This document shows, in pieces, positions 26,373-35,252 of a stretch of 64,000 bases of DNA (position 1 is the first letter of the stretch; each line of letters opens with the position of its first letter). The DNA comes from Cylindrospermum stagnale PCC 7417 (GTDB lineage: Bacteria; Cyanobacteriota; Cyanobacteriia; Cyanobacteriales; Nostocaceae), in NCBI RefSeq assembly GCF_000317535.1, contig NC_019757.1, positions 4,491,501 to 4,555,500 on the forward strand, read 5' to 3'. The notes beneath the pieces were generated by a model, which was not told where the DNA came from, made no database searches, and worked only from the letters and a program-made list of their open reading frames with translations. A program made the translations under genes and the position numbers.

Positions 26373-27794
26373 ATGGCTGAAGAAAAAGTATACTTGGAAC
26401 TTTCCGAAGCTGATGGAGGTTCCCACAAATTTTATGAAGTTATCATCAAAGATAGCGAATTAACTATCCGCTATGGGCGCATCGGGGACTCAGGACAAAC
26501 TCAAACCAAAACATACCCTTCCCCAGAAAAAGCGAAAGCTGAAGCGACGAAAAAGATAAACGAAAAACTGAAAAAAGGCTATGAACAAGCCGTCATGGGT
26601 GCGCGTCAAAAGCGTTCCGTGACACGCCGCGAAGTTGCTAGCACTACTTCTACATCTAAACAAGCGCCAATTCTCTGGAAATTTAACGCTAATTCTGCCG
26701 CTTTTGGGATATTCATTGACGGTAACTCCTGCTGGCTAGGAAATCAAAACGGTCAAGTTTTTGCACTAAACCATCAAGGTAAAGTTCTCAATCAATTTAA
26801 GATTCCCGACGGGGTGAAATGTCTTGTTGCTGATGATATTTGGATTTATGCTGGCTGTGATGATGGTAATGTCTATGACCTCACCGGCAAGTTACCACGA
26901 GTTGCTTACCAAATTGATGAAAATGTCGATATTTTCTGGTTAGATATCAAGGATGGTTTGCTGGGAGTCTCTGATGCTAAAGGCGGTGTCACCACAATTG
27001 ACCATGATGATGAATCTCAATGGACACGTTTAAGTCAAGGTGATTCTGGTTGGATGGTACGCTGTGATGAGGTGGGTATCTATCACGGTCATAGCAAGGG
27101 TGTGACTATGTATGATAATAAAGAAGGTCGGATGTTGTGGCATCAACCTACTAAAGGTGCTGTACTATTTGGTTGGCAAGAAGCATCGGCTGTCTATGCA
27201 GGTACCAGCGACAAAAAGATTTATTCTTTTAGCAAAAAAGGTGAAGTCGGCGCAATTTATAAGTGTGATGCACCGGTTTATTCTTGCGCTACTGCCCAAG
27301 ATGGTAAATATGTGTTTGCAGGTGATAACTATTCTTCAATTTATTGCTTTAATCAGGCTGGGGAAAGACTTTGGAAACTGGGGAGTGGCTGCGGTTCGGC
27401 TTTATCTATGCAGTTTTTCGAGAATTGTATTTATATTGTCACGACAGAAGGTTCTCTGGCTTGTATTGATGCAAGTGTTTCTGCCATTAAAGCGGCTCAA
27501 GAAGGTACAATTCCCCAAGCAACTATTATTAAAGCACCAAAGGGAGAAGGTGCCGCACCAACGTCGGTTTTGGAAACTACAGCAGATAGCAGCGTTGGGG
27601 TAATTGTTGAGTGTTTTAAAGAGGGGAGTAAATTGCGAGTTCGGGTTGTTTCACCTGGATATAACTCTCAATGGAGGGTGCAGTTTCCCCAAGATATTCG
27701 CCAAGAAGGACAGCGCTATTTGGTGCAAGAGGTGCGTGAGTCTGCTAATGGTGGTTTCTATCGCGCTTATGGGGATATTAGGAAGTTGGTTTAG
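26373..27794 (+). CDS. WGR-domain protein with a beta-propeller
   Basis: The 473-residue product has an N-terminal WGR domain (about 1-85: KFYEVIIKDSELTIRYGRIG, then KTYPSPEKAKAEATKKI), which in PARP and MolR-type proteins binds nucleic acid. A basic linker (KRSVTRREVASTTSTSK) is followed by a PQQ/WD-like propeller of roughly six blades (SCWLGNQNGQVFALNHQGKV; IYAGCDDGNVYDLTGKL; AVYAGTSDKKIYSFSKKGEV; YVFAGDNYSSIYCFNQAGE) to about residue 370, then a small C-terminal domain. No PARP or kinase domain is present. The combination suggests a nucleic-acid-linked scaffold or sensor. The function is unknown; it is a single gene. Confidence 0.85.
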   Translation: MAEEKVYLELSEADGGSHKFYEVIIKDSELTIRYGRIGDSGQTQTKTYPSPEKAKAEATKKINEKLKKGYEQAVMGARQKRSVTRREVASTTSTSKQAPILWKFNANSAAFGIFIDGNSCWLGNQNGQVFALNHQGKVLNQFKIPDGVKCLVADDIWIYAGCDDGNVYDLTGKLPRVAYQIDENVDIFWLDIKDGLLGVSDAKGGVTTIDHDDESQWTRLSQGDSGWMVRCDEVGIYHGHSKGVTMYDNKEGRMLWHQPTKGAVLFGWQEASAVYAGTSDKKIYSFSKKGEVGAIYKCDAPVYSCATAQDGKYVFAGDNYSSIYCFNQAGERLWKLGSGCGSALSMQFFENCIYIVTTEGSLACIDASVSAIKAAQEGTIPQATIIKAPKGEGAAPTSVLETTADSSVGVIVECFKEGSKLRVRVVSPGYNSQWRVQFPQDIRQEGQRYLVQEVRESANGGFYRAYGDIRKLV

Positions 27795-27837
27795 TGAACT
27801 GACTATTTTTTCTGACAAAGTCTGATTTAACTTCATT

Positions 27838-28668
27838 TCAGTAGACTTGGGAAAATAGAGTGTAGTCAAAATCGCATTCACGAAATATTCGCTCAATTCG
27901 AGCATAGCGCTGTAAACACCATTGGCGACAAATATTCCAAGAAGGATGTAGATCATTAGCTAGCATGATTTTATCTGATTGTACCCGGATTTTCAAAAGG
28001 TATTCGTCTAGCCAAAATTGCATCATTTTGTGATACCCAGGATTTTGGTATACATCCATTTGAAAAAATTGTTCGCGTCTGACACCAAAATTGTTGAGTA
28101 GATCAACAGGGAAGTAGCAAATTTTACGTTCAGAGTCTTCTTGTAGATCTCGCAAGTTATTGTAAAACTGATCTGCTGTACCAAGGTAATAAGCTAATTG
28201 CCAATGTTCCGCCGTCAGGAATGGTGAGACTTGAAAGAAATTGCCACCCACATCCTCTAACATTGTTTGATGTTGCTGGAGAGTTTGGATACACAAATTA
28301 GGTTGATTATATTTGGCGAGCGCTATTACGTGTTTGTCCCAAGATTGAATAGAGAGTTCATCAACTAAGCTAGGATTACTATGAAACCAAGAGTTTTTAA
28401 TTTGAGTTAAAATATCTTCATAAGCACAACCTATTAGCACTTTATTGTCAGTTAAAAGTAGCTTCCAGCCTTGAAAAAAATTTTGAAATTCAGTCCCTTG
28501 ACCATCTAAAAATTCGTTTTCAGCTAGTTCATCAACCAGACGAAGCCAGCTAATTCTTCTAACCCATTCATCTTGAATTTCAGGTTCTAAATCTGACAAA
28601 AAAGCTGCATTATTCCAATCTTTTACTAGAGTCTTTGATATACCGAATTGATTGCTTTCTGAAATCAT
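27838..28668 (-). CDS. divergent squalene/phytoene-synthase-like protein
   Basis: A 276-residue all-helical protein with two features of trans-isoprenyl head-to-head synthases. The second aspartate-rich motif is clear (ADQFYNNLRDLQED, residues 165-178), followed by RKICYFPVDLLNNFGV (181-196), matching the family's RDxxED...R-x-Y-x-P-x-x-x-L-x-x-F-G-V. The first motif is a weaker DELAEN (46-51). Overall similarity looks low, so the substrate and even activity are uncertain; some relatives make hydroxysqualene or presqualene. No terpene genes are next to it. It is monocistronic. Confidence 0.6.
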   Translation of the reverse strand: MISESNQFGISKTLVKDWNNAAFLSDLEPEIQDEWVRRISWLRLVDELAENEFLDGQGTEFQNFFQGWKLLLTDNKVLIGCAYEDILTQIKNSWFHSNPSLVDELSIQSWDKHVIALAKYNQPNLCIQTLQQHQTMLEDVGGNFFQVSPFLTAEHWQLAYYLGTADQFYNNLRDLQEDSERKICYFPVDLLNNFGVRREQFFQMDVYQNPGYHKMMQFWLDEYLLKIRVQSDKIMLANDLHPSWNICRQWCLQRYARIERIFRECDFDYTLFSQVY

Positions 28669-28898
28669 GAATTGGAATTTTTATATCTTATATGTGTAAT
28701 AGGATATAGCAAATTAACTAATTGTATACTTAGACATTAATTTGAATATTTTATTAATTAAGACACTAACTATGTTTTAAGTTATAGATTTTTTTGTCTA
28801 CAGAGAAAAATATAGTCCATACCATATAGATAGCTATTTTCAGGTAAATGAACTACATTTTTTTGGCTCAAACTCCAGCCGCCGAAGATATCTCTAAC

Positions 28899-30929
28899 TC
28901 AAGTCACGGTAATCACTACGCCGGCGCTTTCATTTGCTAATCTGTCTACTGCACATACGGCATAAGTTCCTGGTTCCACGGTGGCAAAGGTGGTACCAGC
29001 AGACAAAATTCGCTGGAGTGTCCAAGTATCTCCATTCTGCCGATAAAGTGTCCAGGAACGAACTGGCCGATTATCTCCATCTTGCCATTTCAGTTTGCGG
29101 TTGTTAACTTGCAGTTCTTTGGGTGGGGCTGGTGGTGTTGCATTTTGCCAGGACATACTCGGCACTATTGCTGGTTGGGAATAAAGGGAATTTTTGAAGT
29201 TGTCGGCGATGTTTTGGCGATTTTCGGTGAGGGAATTCATACTGTAGAAGATGTTCCCTATTGCCAAGTTTTTCTCTAGGTTGCGAGTAATCTTGATTTG
29301 CTTGTCAATTTCTGTATCTTTCCAAGCTTTACCATCGAGTTGGGCGATGTTATTGCCGGCGTAAATATGTCGCTGCTTGGTGTTAACTTCTGTCCACCAT
29401 TTCAGCAATGCTTCATAACTCTGTTTTGGTTGGTCGGTACGCCAATAGAGTTGGGGGGCAAAATAATCAACCCAGCCTTGTTCTAACCATTTCTTGGAGT
29501 CTGCATAGAGGACGCTATAGGCATCTAAACCGGCAATACCGGCTGGTTGTCCAGGGCGATAAATGCCAAAGGGACTAATGCCAAATTTAACGTCGGGTTT
29601 TGTGGCTTTGATTCCTTGGGATAGACGCAGCACCATTTGGTTAACGTTTTCTCGTCGCCAGTTGTCTAAGCTGAGGGTTCCGCCGGCTGATTTGTAGGCT
29701 GTGTAGGTTTTTTCATCGGGGAAAGACTGTCCAGCGATGGGATAGGGATAAAAATAGTCATCTAGGTGAACGGCGTCGATATCGTAGCGGCGGACAACAT
29801 CGATAATGACGTTGTAAGCCCTATCTTGAACGACTTTTGAGCCTGGTTCCATCCATAACTGATTACCCCATTGATAAACAACTTCGGGGTTGGTGATGGC
29901 TATGTGGGGGCTGATGTTGGGGGAATTTTTGATGCTAGTTTTGGCGCGGTAGGGGTTGAACCAAGCGTGAAGTTCGATGTTGCGTTTGTGGCATTCGGCG
30001 ATCGCAAATTCTAAAGGATCATAAAATGGTTCTGGTGCTTTACCTTGAGTTCCTGTAATCCATGCACTCCAAGGTTCTAGTTGAGAAGAGTACAACGCAT
30101 CGCCCTCTGGCCGTACCTGCAAAATCAGCGCATTGAAGTTCATCTCTTGCAATTGGCTGATAATTTGCACTAATTCTGCTTGCTGTTGGGCAACTGTCAG
30201 TCCAGATTTAGAAGGCCAATCACTATTCCACACAGATGCTACCCAAGCCCCCCGGAACTCCCGACGATGACTGACTTTGACAGTATTAAAAACTGGGGGC
30301 TTTGGTGTGGTTACAGCATTTGGGGGAATCACAATATAGGCAGAGGTAATCTTTTGCGCTTGTCCCAGATAGACCAAAGCTTGATAAATTATCACTGCAA
30401 CATCTGCGCGAGTCGCTGCTATGTTGGGGTTGAGTAATTTTATATTTGGATAGCTAGCAACTAATTCTGCACGAGTTGCGATCGCCACTTGATTTTTAGC
30501 ATAAACTGCTATGCCAGCAGCATCTTGATATATTTGCCCCAGTGTACTCAGCAAATCAGGTTCCACTTTAGCCCCAATCTCCAAGCCATTGACCAGAGAA
30601 ACTAAAATATCACCCCTGGAAATCCTGTCATTGGGGCGCAGACGCTTATCAGGGTATCCAGCAATAAATCCTGTCTCGTAAGCTTTTTTAATCGGATTTA
30701 TCGCCCAGTGACTGCCAGGAACATCAACAAAAGGCACATACTCCCGCTTCTTTGGTAGGGTAAACACTGCCGCAATGATGGCAGCAAATTCAGCGCGAGT
30801 GACTGAGTTATCTGGGCGAAAAGTCCCATTAGGATAGCCACTCAACATGCGACGCCCTGCTAAGGCCTCAATGAATAGCCGTGCCCAATGATTTTGAATA
30901 TCTGAGAAGGGCGTAGAAGTATTTACCAT
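28899..30929 (-). CDS. SLH-domain protein with GH10-like (DUF187) glycosidase domain
   Basis: The 676-residue protein has three S-layer-homology motifs in the first ~190 residues (DIQNHWARLFIEALAGRRML; VPGSHWAINPIKKAYETGFI; a third from about residue 120). The glycosyl hydrolase-like domain (about 225-560) has REFRGAWVASVWNSDWPSKS, MNFNALILQVRPEGDALY, HAWFNPYRA, DAVHLDDYFYPYP and DYFAPQLYWRTD, the DUF187/GHL10 pattern with its acidic catalytic candidates. A fibronectin-like C-terminal part (SWTLYRQNGD...YAVCAVDRLANE) ends the protein. SLH domains usually anchor proteins to wall polymers. There is no obvious signal peptide at the chosen start, which is unusual. Confidence 0.9.
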   Translation of the reverse strand: MVNTSTPFSDIQNHWARLFIEALAGRRMLSGYPNGTFRPDNSVTRAEFAAIIAAVFTLPKKREYVPFVDVPGSHWAINPIKKAYETGFIAGYPDKRLRPNDRISRGDILVSLVNGLEIGAKVEPDLLSTLGQIYQDAAGIAVYAKNQVAIATRAELVASYPNIKLLNPNIAATRADVAVIIYQALVYLGQAQKITSAYIVIPPNAVTTPKPPVFNTVKVSHRREFRGAWVASVWNSDWPSKSGLTVAQQQAELVQIISQLQEMNFNALILQVRPEGDALYSSQLEPWSAWITGTQGKAPEPFYDPLEFAIAECHKRNIELHAWFNPYRAKTSIKNSPNISPHIAITNPEVVYQWGNQLWMEPGSKVVQDRAYNVIIDVVRRYDIDAVHLDDYFYPYPIAGQSFPDEKTYTAYKSAGGTLSLDNWRRENVNQMVLRLSQGIKATKPDVKFGISPFGIYRPGQPAGIAGLDAYSVLYADSKKWLEQGWVDYFAPQLYWRTDQPKQSYEALLKWWTEVNTKQRHIYAGNNIAQLDGKAWKDTEIDKQIKITRNLEKNLAIGNIFYSMNSLTENRQNIADNFKNSLYSQPAIVPSMSWQNATPPAPPKELQVNNRKLKWQDGDNRPVRSWTLYRQNGDTWTLQRILSAGTTFATVEPGTYAVCAVDRLANESAGVVITVT

Positions 30930-31313
30930 TAATGATTGCAGCTAGCTGGCCTAACTTTAATTTACAGCTATTCTCAGGTAAATGACCCACAGGTTGGAAA
31001 TTAAAAAAGAATGTAGAGACGCTGCCTGCAACGTCTCTACACTAAATAAATGAAAACTGCTGTATATCTGCGTTGCTCGTTTAAAAATTCTAAATTATAA
31101 TTTTTACCAGCTTGGACTAGGCAATTTTTCAGGTATTTGCGCCTGATGGTAAGCCTAAAATACACTACAAGATTAAAATTTAATGGTAGAAAAAACATTT
31201 GCTTGAGGTGATTACCAAAAATAGGCGATCGCTTGTTTTTGTGGCACAATTGCACTGAAGATAGTTTGCCAGTAATGTTATGATTTGCAAATTACATAAA
31301 CTACAATACTCCA
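30930..31313. other. intergenic region before the CHAT/TIR gene cluster
   Basis: The 384 bases hold the divergent promoters of the SLH gene and the CHAT-TIR gene. A hairpin repeat (GTAGAGACG...CGTCTCTAC, 31013-31040) lies here. No gene is supported. Confidence 0.45.
31013..31040. repeat. 28-base palindromic hairpin (GTAGAGACG type)
   Basis: Arms GTAGAGACG and CGTCTCTAC around a 10-base centre. The related GTAGAGACTGTAC hairpin at 46674-46700 shows that this is a dispersed repeat family of the same kind as the GTAGGGGCACAGC hairpins. Confidence 0.8.
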
Positions 31314-32408
31314 GTGAAAAAAATACTGGTTCTAGCAGCCAATCCTAAAAACACTTCAGCCCTGCGTCTAGATCAAGAGTTGCGAGATATTGAGGAAGGA
31401 TTGCGGCGTTCTCAACAACGCGATCAGTTTAGTCTGGAGCAAAACTTAGCAGTCCGTCCCAGAGATATCCAGAGAGCATTGTTAGATATTAACCCACAAA
31501 TTATTCATTTTTCAGGACATGGTGCAAAGCAAGAGGGATTAGTATTTGAAGATGAAACTGGGAACTCTCAGCTAGTGAGTGGATCTGCACTGGCTGATTT
31601 GTTTGAACTATTTGCCGACCAGATTGAGTGTGTAGTGCTGAATGGTTGTTACTCACTAGTGCAGGCAGAAGCGATCGCACAACACATTAATTATGTCATC
31701 GGCATGAATCAGGCGATCAACGATAAAGCAGCCATTGAATTTGCAGTTGGTTTTTATGATGCTTTGGGAGCAGGACGTTCTATAGAGTTTGCTTATAAAT
31801 TAGGCTGCGGTGCCATTCGTCTAGCGGGAATAGAAGCACAATTAACACCAGTTTTGCTCAAAAAACCGGAAATAGCCGCCTCCGTTCCTGCCAAACTTTC
31901 CCCCCTAGAAGTACCTCCTAACAAACTAGAAACTGTATCTAACCCAGAGAATAGAGCAATTGAAGTCTTTTTCTCTTACGCCCACGAAGACGAAAGATTG
32001 CGGAATGAACTAGCAAAACACCTCAAGCTTTTGGAACGACAACAGGTGATTAAAGCTTGGTTTGACCGTGACATTACAGCCGGGAACGAATGGGAAAAAG
32101 AAATTGAAAAGCAGTTGAATGCAGCCCAGGTAATCTTACTTTTAATTAGTCCTGATTTTCTGGCTTCAGACTTTTGCTGGAGTGTCGAATTAAAACGAGC
32201 AATGGAACGCCACGAAGCAAGAGAAGCCTGTGTAATTCCGATAATTCTGCGGGAGGTAGATTGGCACTCAGCCCCATTTGGCAAACTACAGGCATTACCC
32301 AAAAATGCCGAGCCAGTAACCAACTGGGCAAATCAAGACCAGGCATTTACAGATATTAGTAGAGGTATTACTAAGGTTGTGAAAGAGCTATTAGCCCGCA
32401 ACTCTTAA
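31314..32408 (+). CDS. CHAT-TIR fusion protein
   Basis: Starting at a GTG, the 364-residue product fuses a short CHAT-type caspase-like domain (about 1-175) to a TIR domain (about 216-360). CHAT shows the catalytic pair His69 (HFSGHG) and Cys112 (VLNGCYS). The TIR domain begins at FFSYAHEDERLRNELAKHL and has the ILLLISPDFLASDFCWSVEL segment with Glu292 at the position of the NADase catalytic glutamate. In other bacteria, TIR domains often cleave NAD or serve as adaptors and CHAT domains are proteases that act in death or defence responses. The next gene begins 56 bases later with a similar TIR domain, so the two probably work together. No membrane segment is visible. Confidence 0.9.
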   Translation: MKKILVLAANPKNTSALRLDQELRDIEEGLRRSQQRDQFSLEQNLAVRPRDIQRALLDINPQIIHFSGHGAKQEGLVFEDETGNSQLVSGSALADLFELFADQIECVVLNGCYSLVQAEAIAQHINYVIGMNQAINDKAAIEFAVGFYDALGAGRSIEFAYKLGCGAIRLAGIEAQLTPVLLKKPEIAASVPAKLSPLEVPPNKLETVSNPENRAIEVFFSYAHEDERLRNELAKHLKLLERQQVIKAWFDRDITAGNEWEKEIEKQLNAAQVILLLISPDFLASDFCWSVELKRAMERHEAREACVIPIILREVDWHSAPFGKLQALPKNAEPVTNWANQDQAFTDISRGITKVVKELLARNS

Positions 32409-32464
32409 TCAATTTCTAGAAAAAAGGTCTTGAGAATAAACACTTGTAATCAAAACTCAGAGCT

Positions 32465-34231
32465 ATGACTGAGGCAACGCAAAATCAAACACCAGAATCA
32501 ATCGAAGTTTTCTTTTCTTACTCCCGCGAAGATGAAGAACTCCGCAAAAAGCTTACCGCCCACTTGAGTGCTTTAGAACGTGAGAAAGTAATCACCGCTT
32601 GGCACGACCGCGAAATTAGTGCAGGAACAGAACGTGATGAAGAAATTGAAAAGCATCTGAATTCAGCCCGTGTAATTCTGTTGCTGATTAGCGCCGATTT
32701 TATTGCTTCAGAGGATAATTGGCAGCGTGACGTAAAACGGGCTATGGAAAGGCACAAAGTTGGAGAAGCGCGTGTTATTCCCGTATTGGTTCGCGAATGC
32801 GATTGGGAAGGAACACCATTCAGTAAGCTGGAACCCCTCCCTAGCAATCGTAAAGCTATTGGCCGACCGGATAATGATGAAGCATTCACAGATGTTGCCA
32901 AAGGCATCCGCAAAGCTGTTAAGGAAATGACTTTTGGGCAGCAGCAATCTAAAGATACTATCCAACTGGCTAAAGGTCGGCTGCTCAAAATCCCTTGGAT
33001 TAACCTCCGTAATTTACTCTTGAGAAGCATGGGGATAACTGTTCTGGTAGTAGTTATGCGCTGGTTGGCAATCCTTCAGGCATCAGAGCTTTATTTTTTC
33101 GATCAGATGATGAGAATGCAGCCAATTGAAGAGCAAGATAACCGTTTGTTAGTGATTGAAATTACTAAAAAAGATATTGATAGCCAGGATGGGACACGAC
33201 AAGGATCATTGACAGATGAAACTTTATTAAACATTCTAAAAACGCTGCTAAAAAATCCGCAAAACCAGCCGCGAGTTATTGGTATAGACCTTTACCGTGA
33301 TTTTGAAACTAAAACGCCAGATTTATCTAGTCTTCTAGAAAAGAACCCGCTTATTTTTGGTCTTTGTAATGCAGGCGATGACAGCGTCAAAAATGACGGT
33401 GTTGCACCAATACCAGAACTTCCGAGTACGCGGCTAGGATTTAGTGATTTCTTAGCAGATAGCGACGGGATTATTCGTCGTCAACTTCTCAGCATGGAAA
33501 TACCTAAAGGCTCTCCTTGTTTATCTAAAGTTGATGGAAAGTTTATCGATACTGCCTTCGGCTTTCGGTTAGCTCAACGCTACTTAAATCAATCGGCTGA
33601 TGATCTATTACCTAAATTTAAGCTACTTGATGCTAGTCATGGAGGCAGCTTTTTTACACTACTAGAAAATCATCTAGAGGGAGATCAGGTATTACTAAAC
33701 TATCGTATTTCCTGTTCCGAAGACAATAAAACTAAGTGTTCTCCTGAGTTTGTAGCGCCGAGAGTTACTGTTGGAGACGTTCTGAAGCCTGATTTTCTGG
33801 ATAGGTACTCTCTAAAAGACAAAATTGTTTTAATCGGACTAAATGAATATTCTTATGAGCTTCCTGTTTTAACTCCCTTTTCTTCAGCAACAAAGCAACC
33901 AGTACCTGGAGTAATTGTGCAAGCGCAAATGATCAGCCAGATTTTAAGTGCGGTTGAAGGTAAGCGTCCACTATTACAAGTCTGGTCTATTTGGTATGAG
34001 ATAGTTTGGATTTTTGGCTGGTCATTACTTGGAGGCACTTTAGCTCAGTTTTATCGCTCAAAGCGAAAATTAATTTTCTCAGGAGGAATTGCCTTTACCA
34101 GTTTGTATATTATTTGCTTAGTCTTATTCAATTTATTGCCAATGAAACGTTGGGTGCCATTTGTACCTCCTGCTTTAACTTTTCTAGGCACAGGCGTAAT
34201 AGTGGTATTTATCAGAATTCAAGAACAGTAA
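32465..34231 (+). CDS. TIR-CHASE2 membrane sensor protein
   Basis: The 588-residue product has an N-terminal TIR domain (about 12-155), a basic linker, a transmembrane segment (about 189-208), an extracytoplasmic CHASE2 sensor (about 215-500: RLLVIEITKKDID, then PRVIGIDLYRDF; GFSDFLADSDGIIRR; DKIVLIGLNEYS) and three C-terminal membrane helices. The TIR domain is a close relative of the upstream CHAT-TIR one, but the residue equivalent to its putative catalytic Glu is Asp89 (NWQRDVKRAMERH). CHASE2 senses unknown external signals, so this is a membrane receptor with a cytosolic TIR output. It lies in a plus-strand group with the CHAT-TIR gene upstream and the DUF928 gene 28 bases downstream. 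Confidence 0.92.
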   Translation: MTEATQNQTPESIEVFFSYSREDEELRKKLTAHLSALEREKVITAWHDREISAGTERDEEIEKHLNSARVILLLISADFIASEDNWQRDVKRAMERHKVGEARVIPVLVRECDWEGTPFSKLEPLPSNRKAIGRPDNDEAFTDVAKGIRKAVKEMTFGQQQSKDTIQLAKGRLLKIPWINLRNLLLRSMGITVLVVVMRWLAILQASELYFFDQMMRMQPIEEQDNRLLVIEITKKDIDSQDGTRQGSLTDETLLNILKTLLKNPQNQPRVIGIDLYRDFETKTPDLSSLLEKNPLIFGLCNAGDDSVKNDGVAPIPELPSTRLGFSDFLADSDGIIRRQLLSMEIPKGSPCLSKVDGKFIDTAFGFRLAQRYLNQSADDLLPKFKLLDASHGGSFFTLLENHLEGDQVLLNYRISCSEDNKTKCSPEFVAPRVTVGDVLKPDFLDRYSLKDKIVLIGLNEYSYELPVLTPFSSATKQPVPGVIVQAQMISQILSAVEGKRPLLQVWSIWYEIVWIFGWSLLGGTLAQFYRSKRKLIFSGGIAFTSLYIICLVLFNLLPMKRWVPFVPPALTFLGTGVIVVFIRIQEQ

Positions 34232-34259
34232 TTTTCCTCAACTTACTAAATCATTACTT

Positions 34260-35183
34260 ATGTTTCAAAACCAGTCATTTATAGCTCAGTTATTCAGAGT
34301 CACTATCAGTATTGTGCTTGTGTTTATCCTTGTTCTAGGTTATCCCTCACAAGCCCTAGCCCAAAATGGGAACCCCTTTCAAATTGCTTTACAGCAGTTA
34401 ACGTCTTTGTTTGTCCCGCGAGGAAAAAATAGGGGGACACCTACCGGTCGAGTGCGCGGAGGAGCAGGTCGAGGCCAGTGTCCTGTAATTGCATCTAGCG
34501 ATGAAACTCAACTTACTGCACTTGTACCCACAATATCAAATAGTTTAGACAAAGAGGCACTGCTATCAAAACAAAAGTCCTCTCAAATTGTTTGGGGTAA
34601 AACTTTTGAAGCATATCCAACTTTCTGGTTTTATATTCCTTATCAATATGAGGAATCTGAACTAGAGGCAAAATTTGTATTGCTGGATGAAGAAAAGAGT
34701 ATTGTTACTGGGCCAATTTTTCTCAAACTCTCTAATCAAGATAATTTAGACCAGAAATCTAAAATTGCCAAATTTACTTTACCCAAACAGCAACCTTTAG
34801 AAATCGGTAAGGAATATAATTGGTACTTTTCGATTATTTGCGATGCTCGAAAGCCATCTAGAAATCCGGGTGTTACAGGCTGGATTCAAAGAGTTGAGTT
34901 GCCGATTCTACCACCAAAACAATACCTTTATTACGCTCAACAGGGGATTTGGTATGATACGGTGACGCGTCTTGCTGACAGTCGTGCAGCTATTCAACAG
35001 GCTCAAATAGATGATATCGCGCCGCTTAGTCGTGATAAGTCACTCATAACGCCAGTAAGCCAAATTCAAGAAGATTGGTTGGAGGTTTTCCGGTTGCTTA
35101 AATGGAGTGATGAAAAGCAGATTAATGAAATTGCTAATTCGCCCATTCTTGAGCTACTTCCTGATTCAGGAGCTGATATATAG
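34260..35183 (+). CDS. DUF928 exported protein
   Basis: The 307-residue protein has a signal peptide (VTISIVLVFILVLGYPSQALA), then the DUF928 domain starting at GRVRGGAGRGQCPV, with TFWFYIPYQYEESELEAKFV, TLPKQQPLEIGKEYNWYFSI and ICDARKPSRNPGVTGWIQRVEL. DUF928 is common in cyanobacteria next to CHASE2, CHAT and two-partner-secretion genes; its function is unknown. It would be periplasmic. It follows the TIR-CHASE2 gene by 28 bases, so they are likely one operon, and it converges on the CHAT-TPR gene. Confidence 0.9.
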   Translation: MFQNQSFIAQLFRVTISIVLVFILVLGYPSQALAQNGNPFQIALQQLTSLFVPRGKNRGTPTGRVRGGAGRGQCPVIASSDETQLTALVPTISNSLDKEALLSKQKSSQIVWGKTFEAYPTFWFYIPYQYEESELEAKFVLLDEEKSIVTGPIFLKLSNQDNLDQKSKIAKFTLPKQQPLEIGKEYNWYFSIICDARKPSRNPGVTGWIQRVELPILPPKQYLYYAQQGIWYDTVTRLADSRAAIQQAQIDDIAPLSRDKSLITPVSQIQEDWLEVFRLLKWSDEKQINEIANSPILELLPDSGADI

Positions 35184-35209
35184 CGGTTCTTACTTGGATG
35201 CAACACGTT

Positions 35210-35238
35210 GTAGGGGCACAGCATTGCTGTGCCCCTAC
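35210..35238. repeat. 29-bp perfect palindrome between convergent operons
   Basis: GTAGGGGCACAGCA-T-TGCTGTGCCCCTAC, 14-base arms. It lies in the 69-base gap between the DUF928 stop and the CHAT-TPR stop and could end both transcripts, although it has no clear T-run. It belongs to the same family as 16660-16688 and 39956-39984. Confidence 0.85.
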
Positions 35239-35252
35239 GAATGGTATGTACT

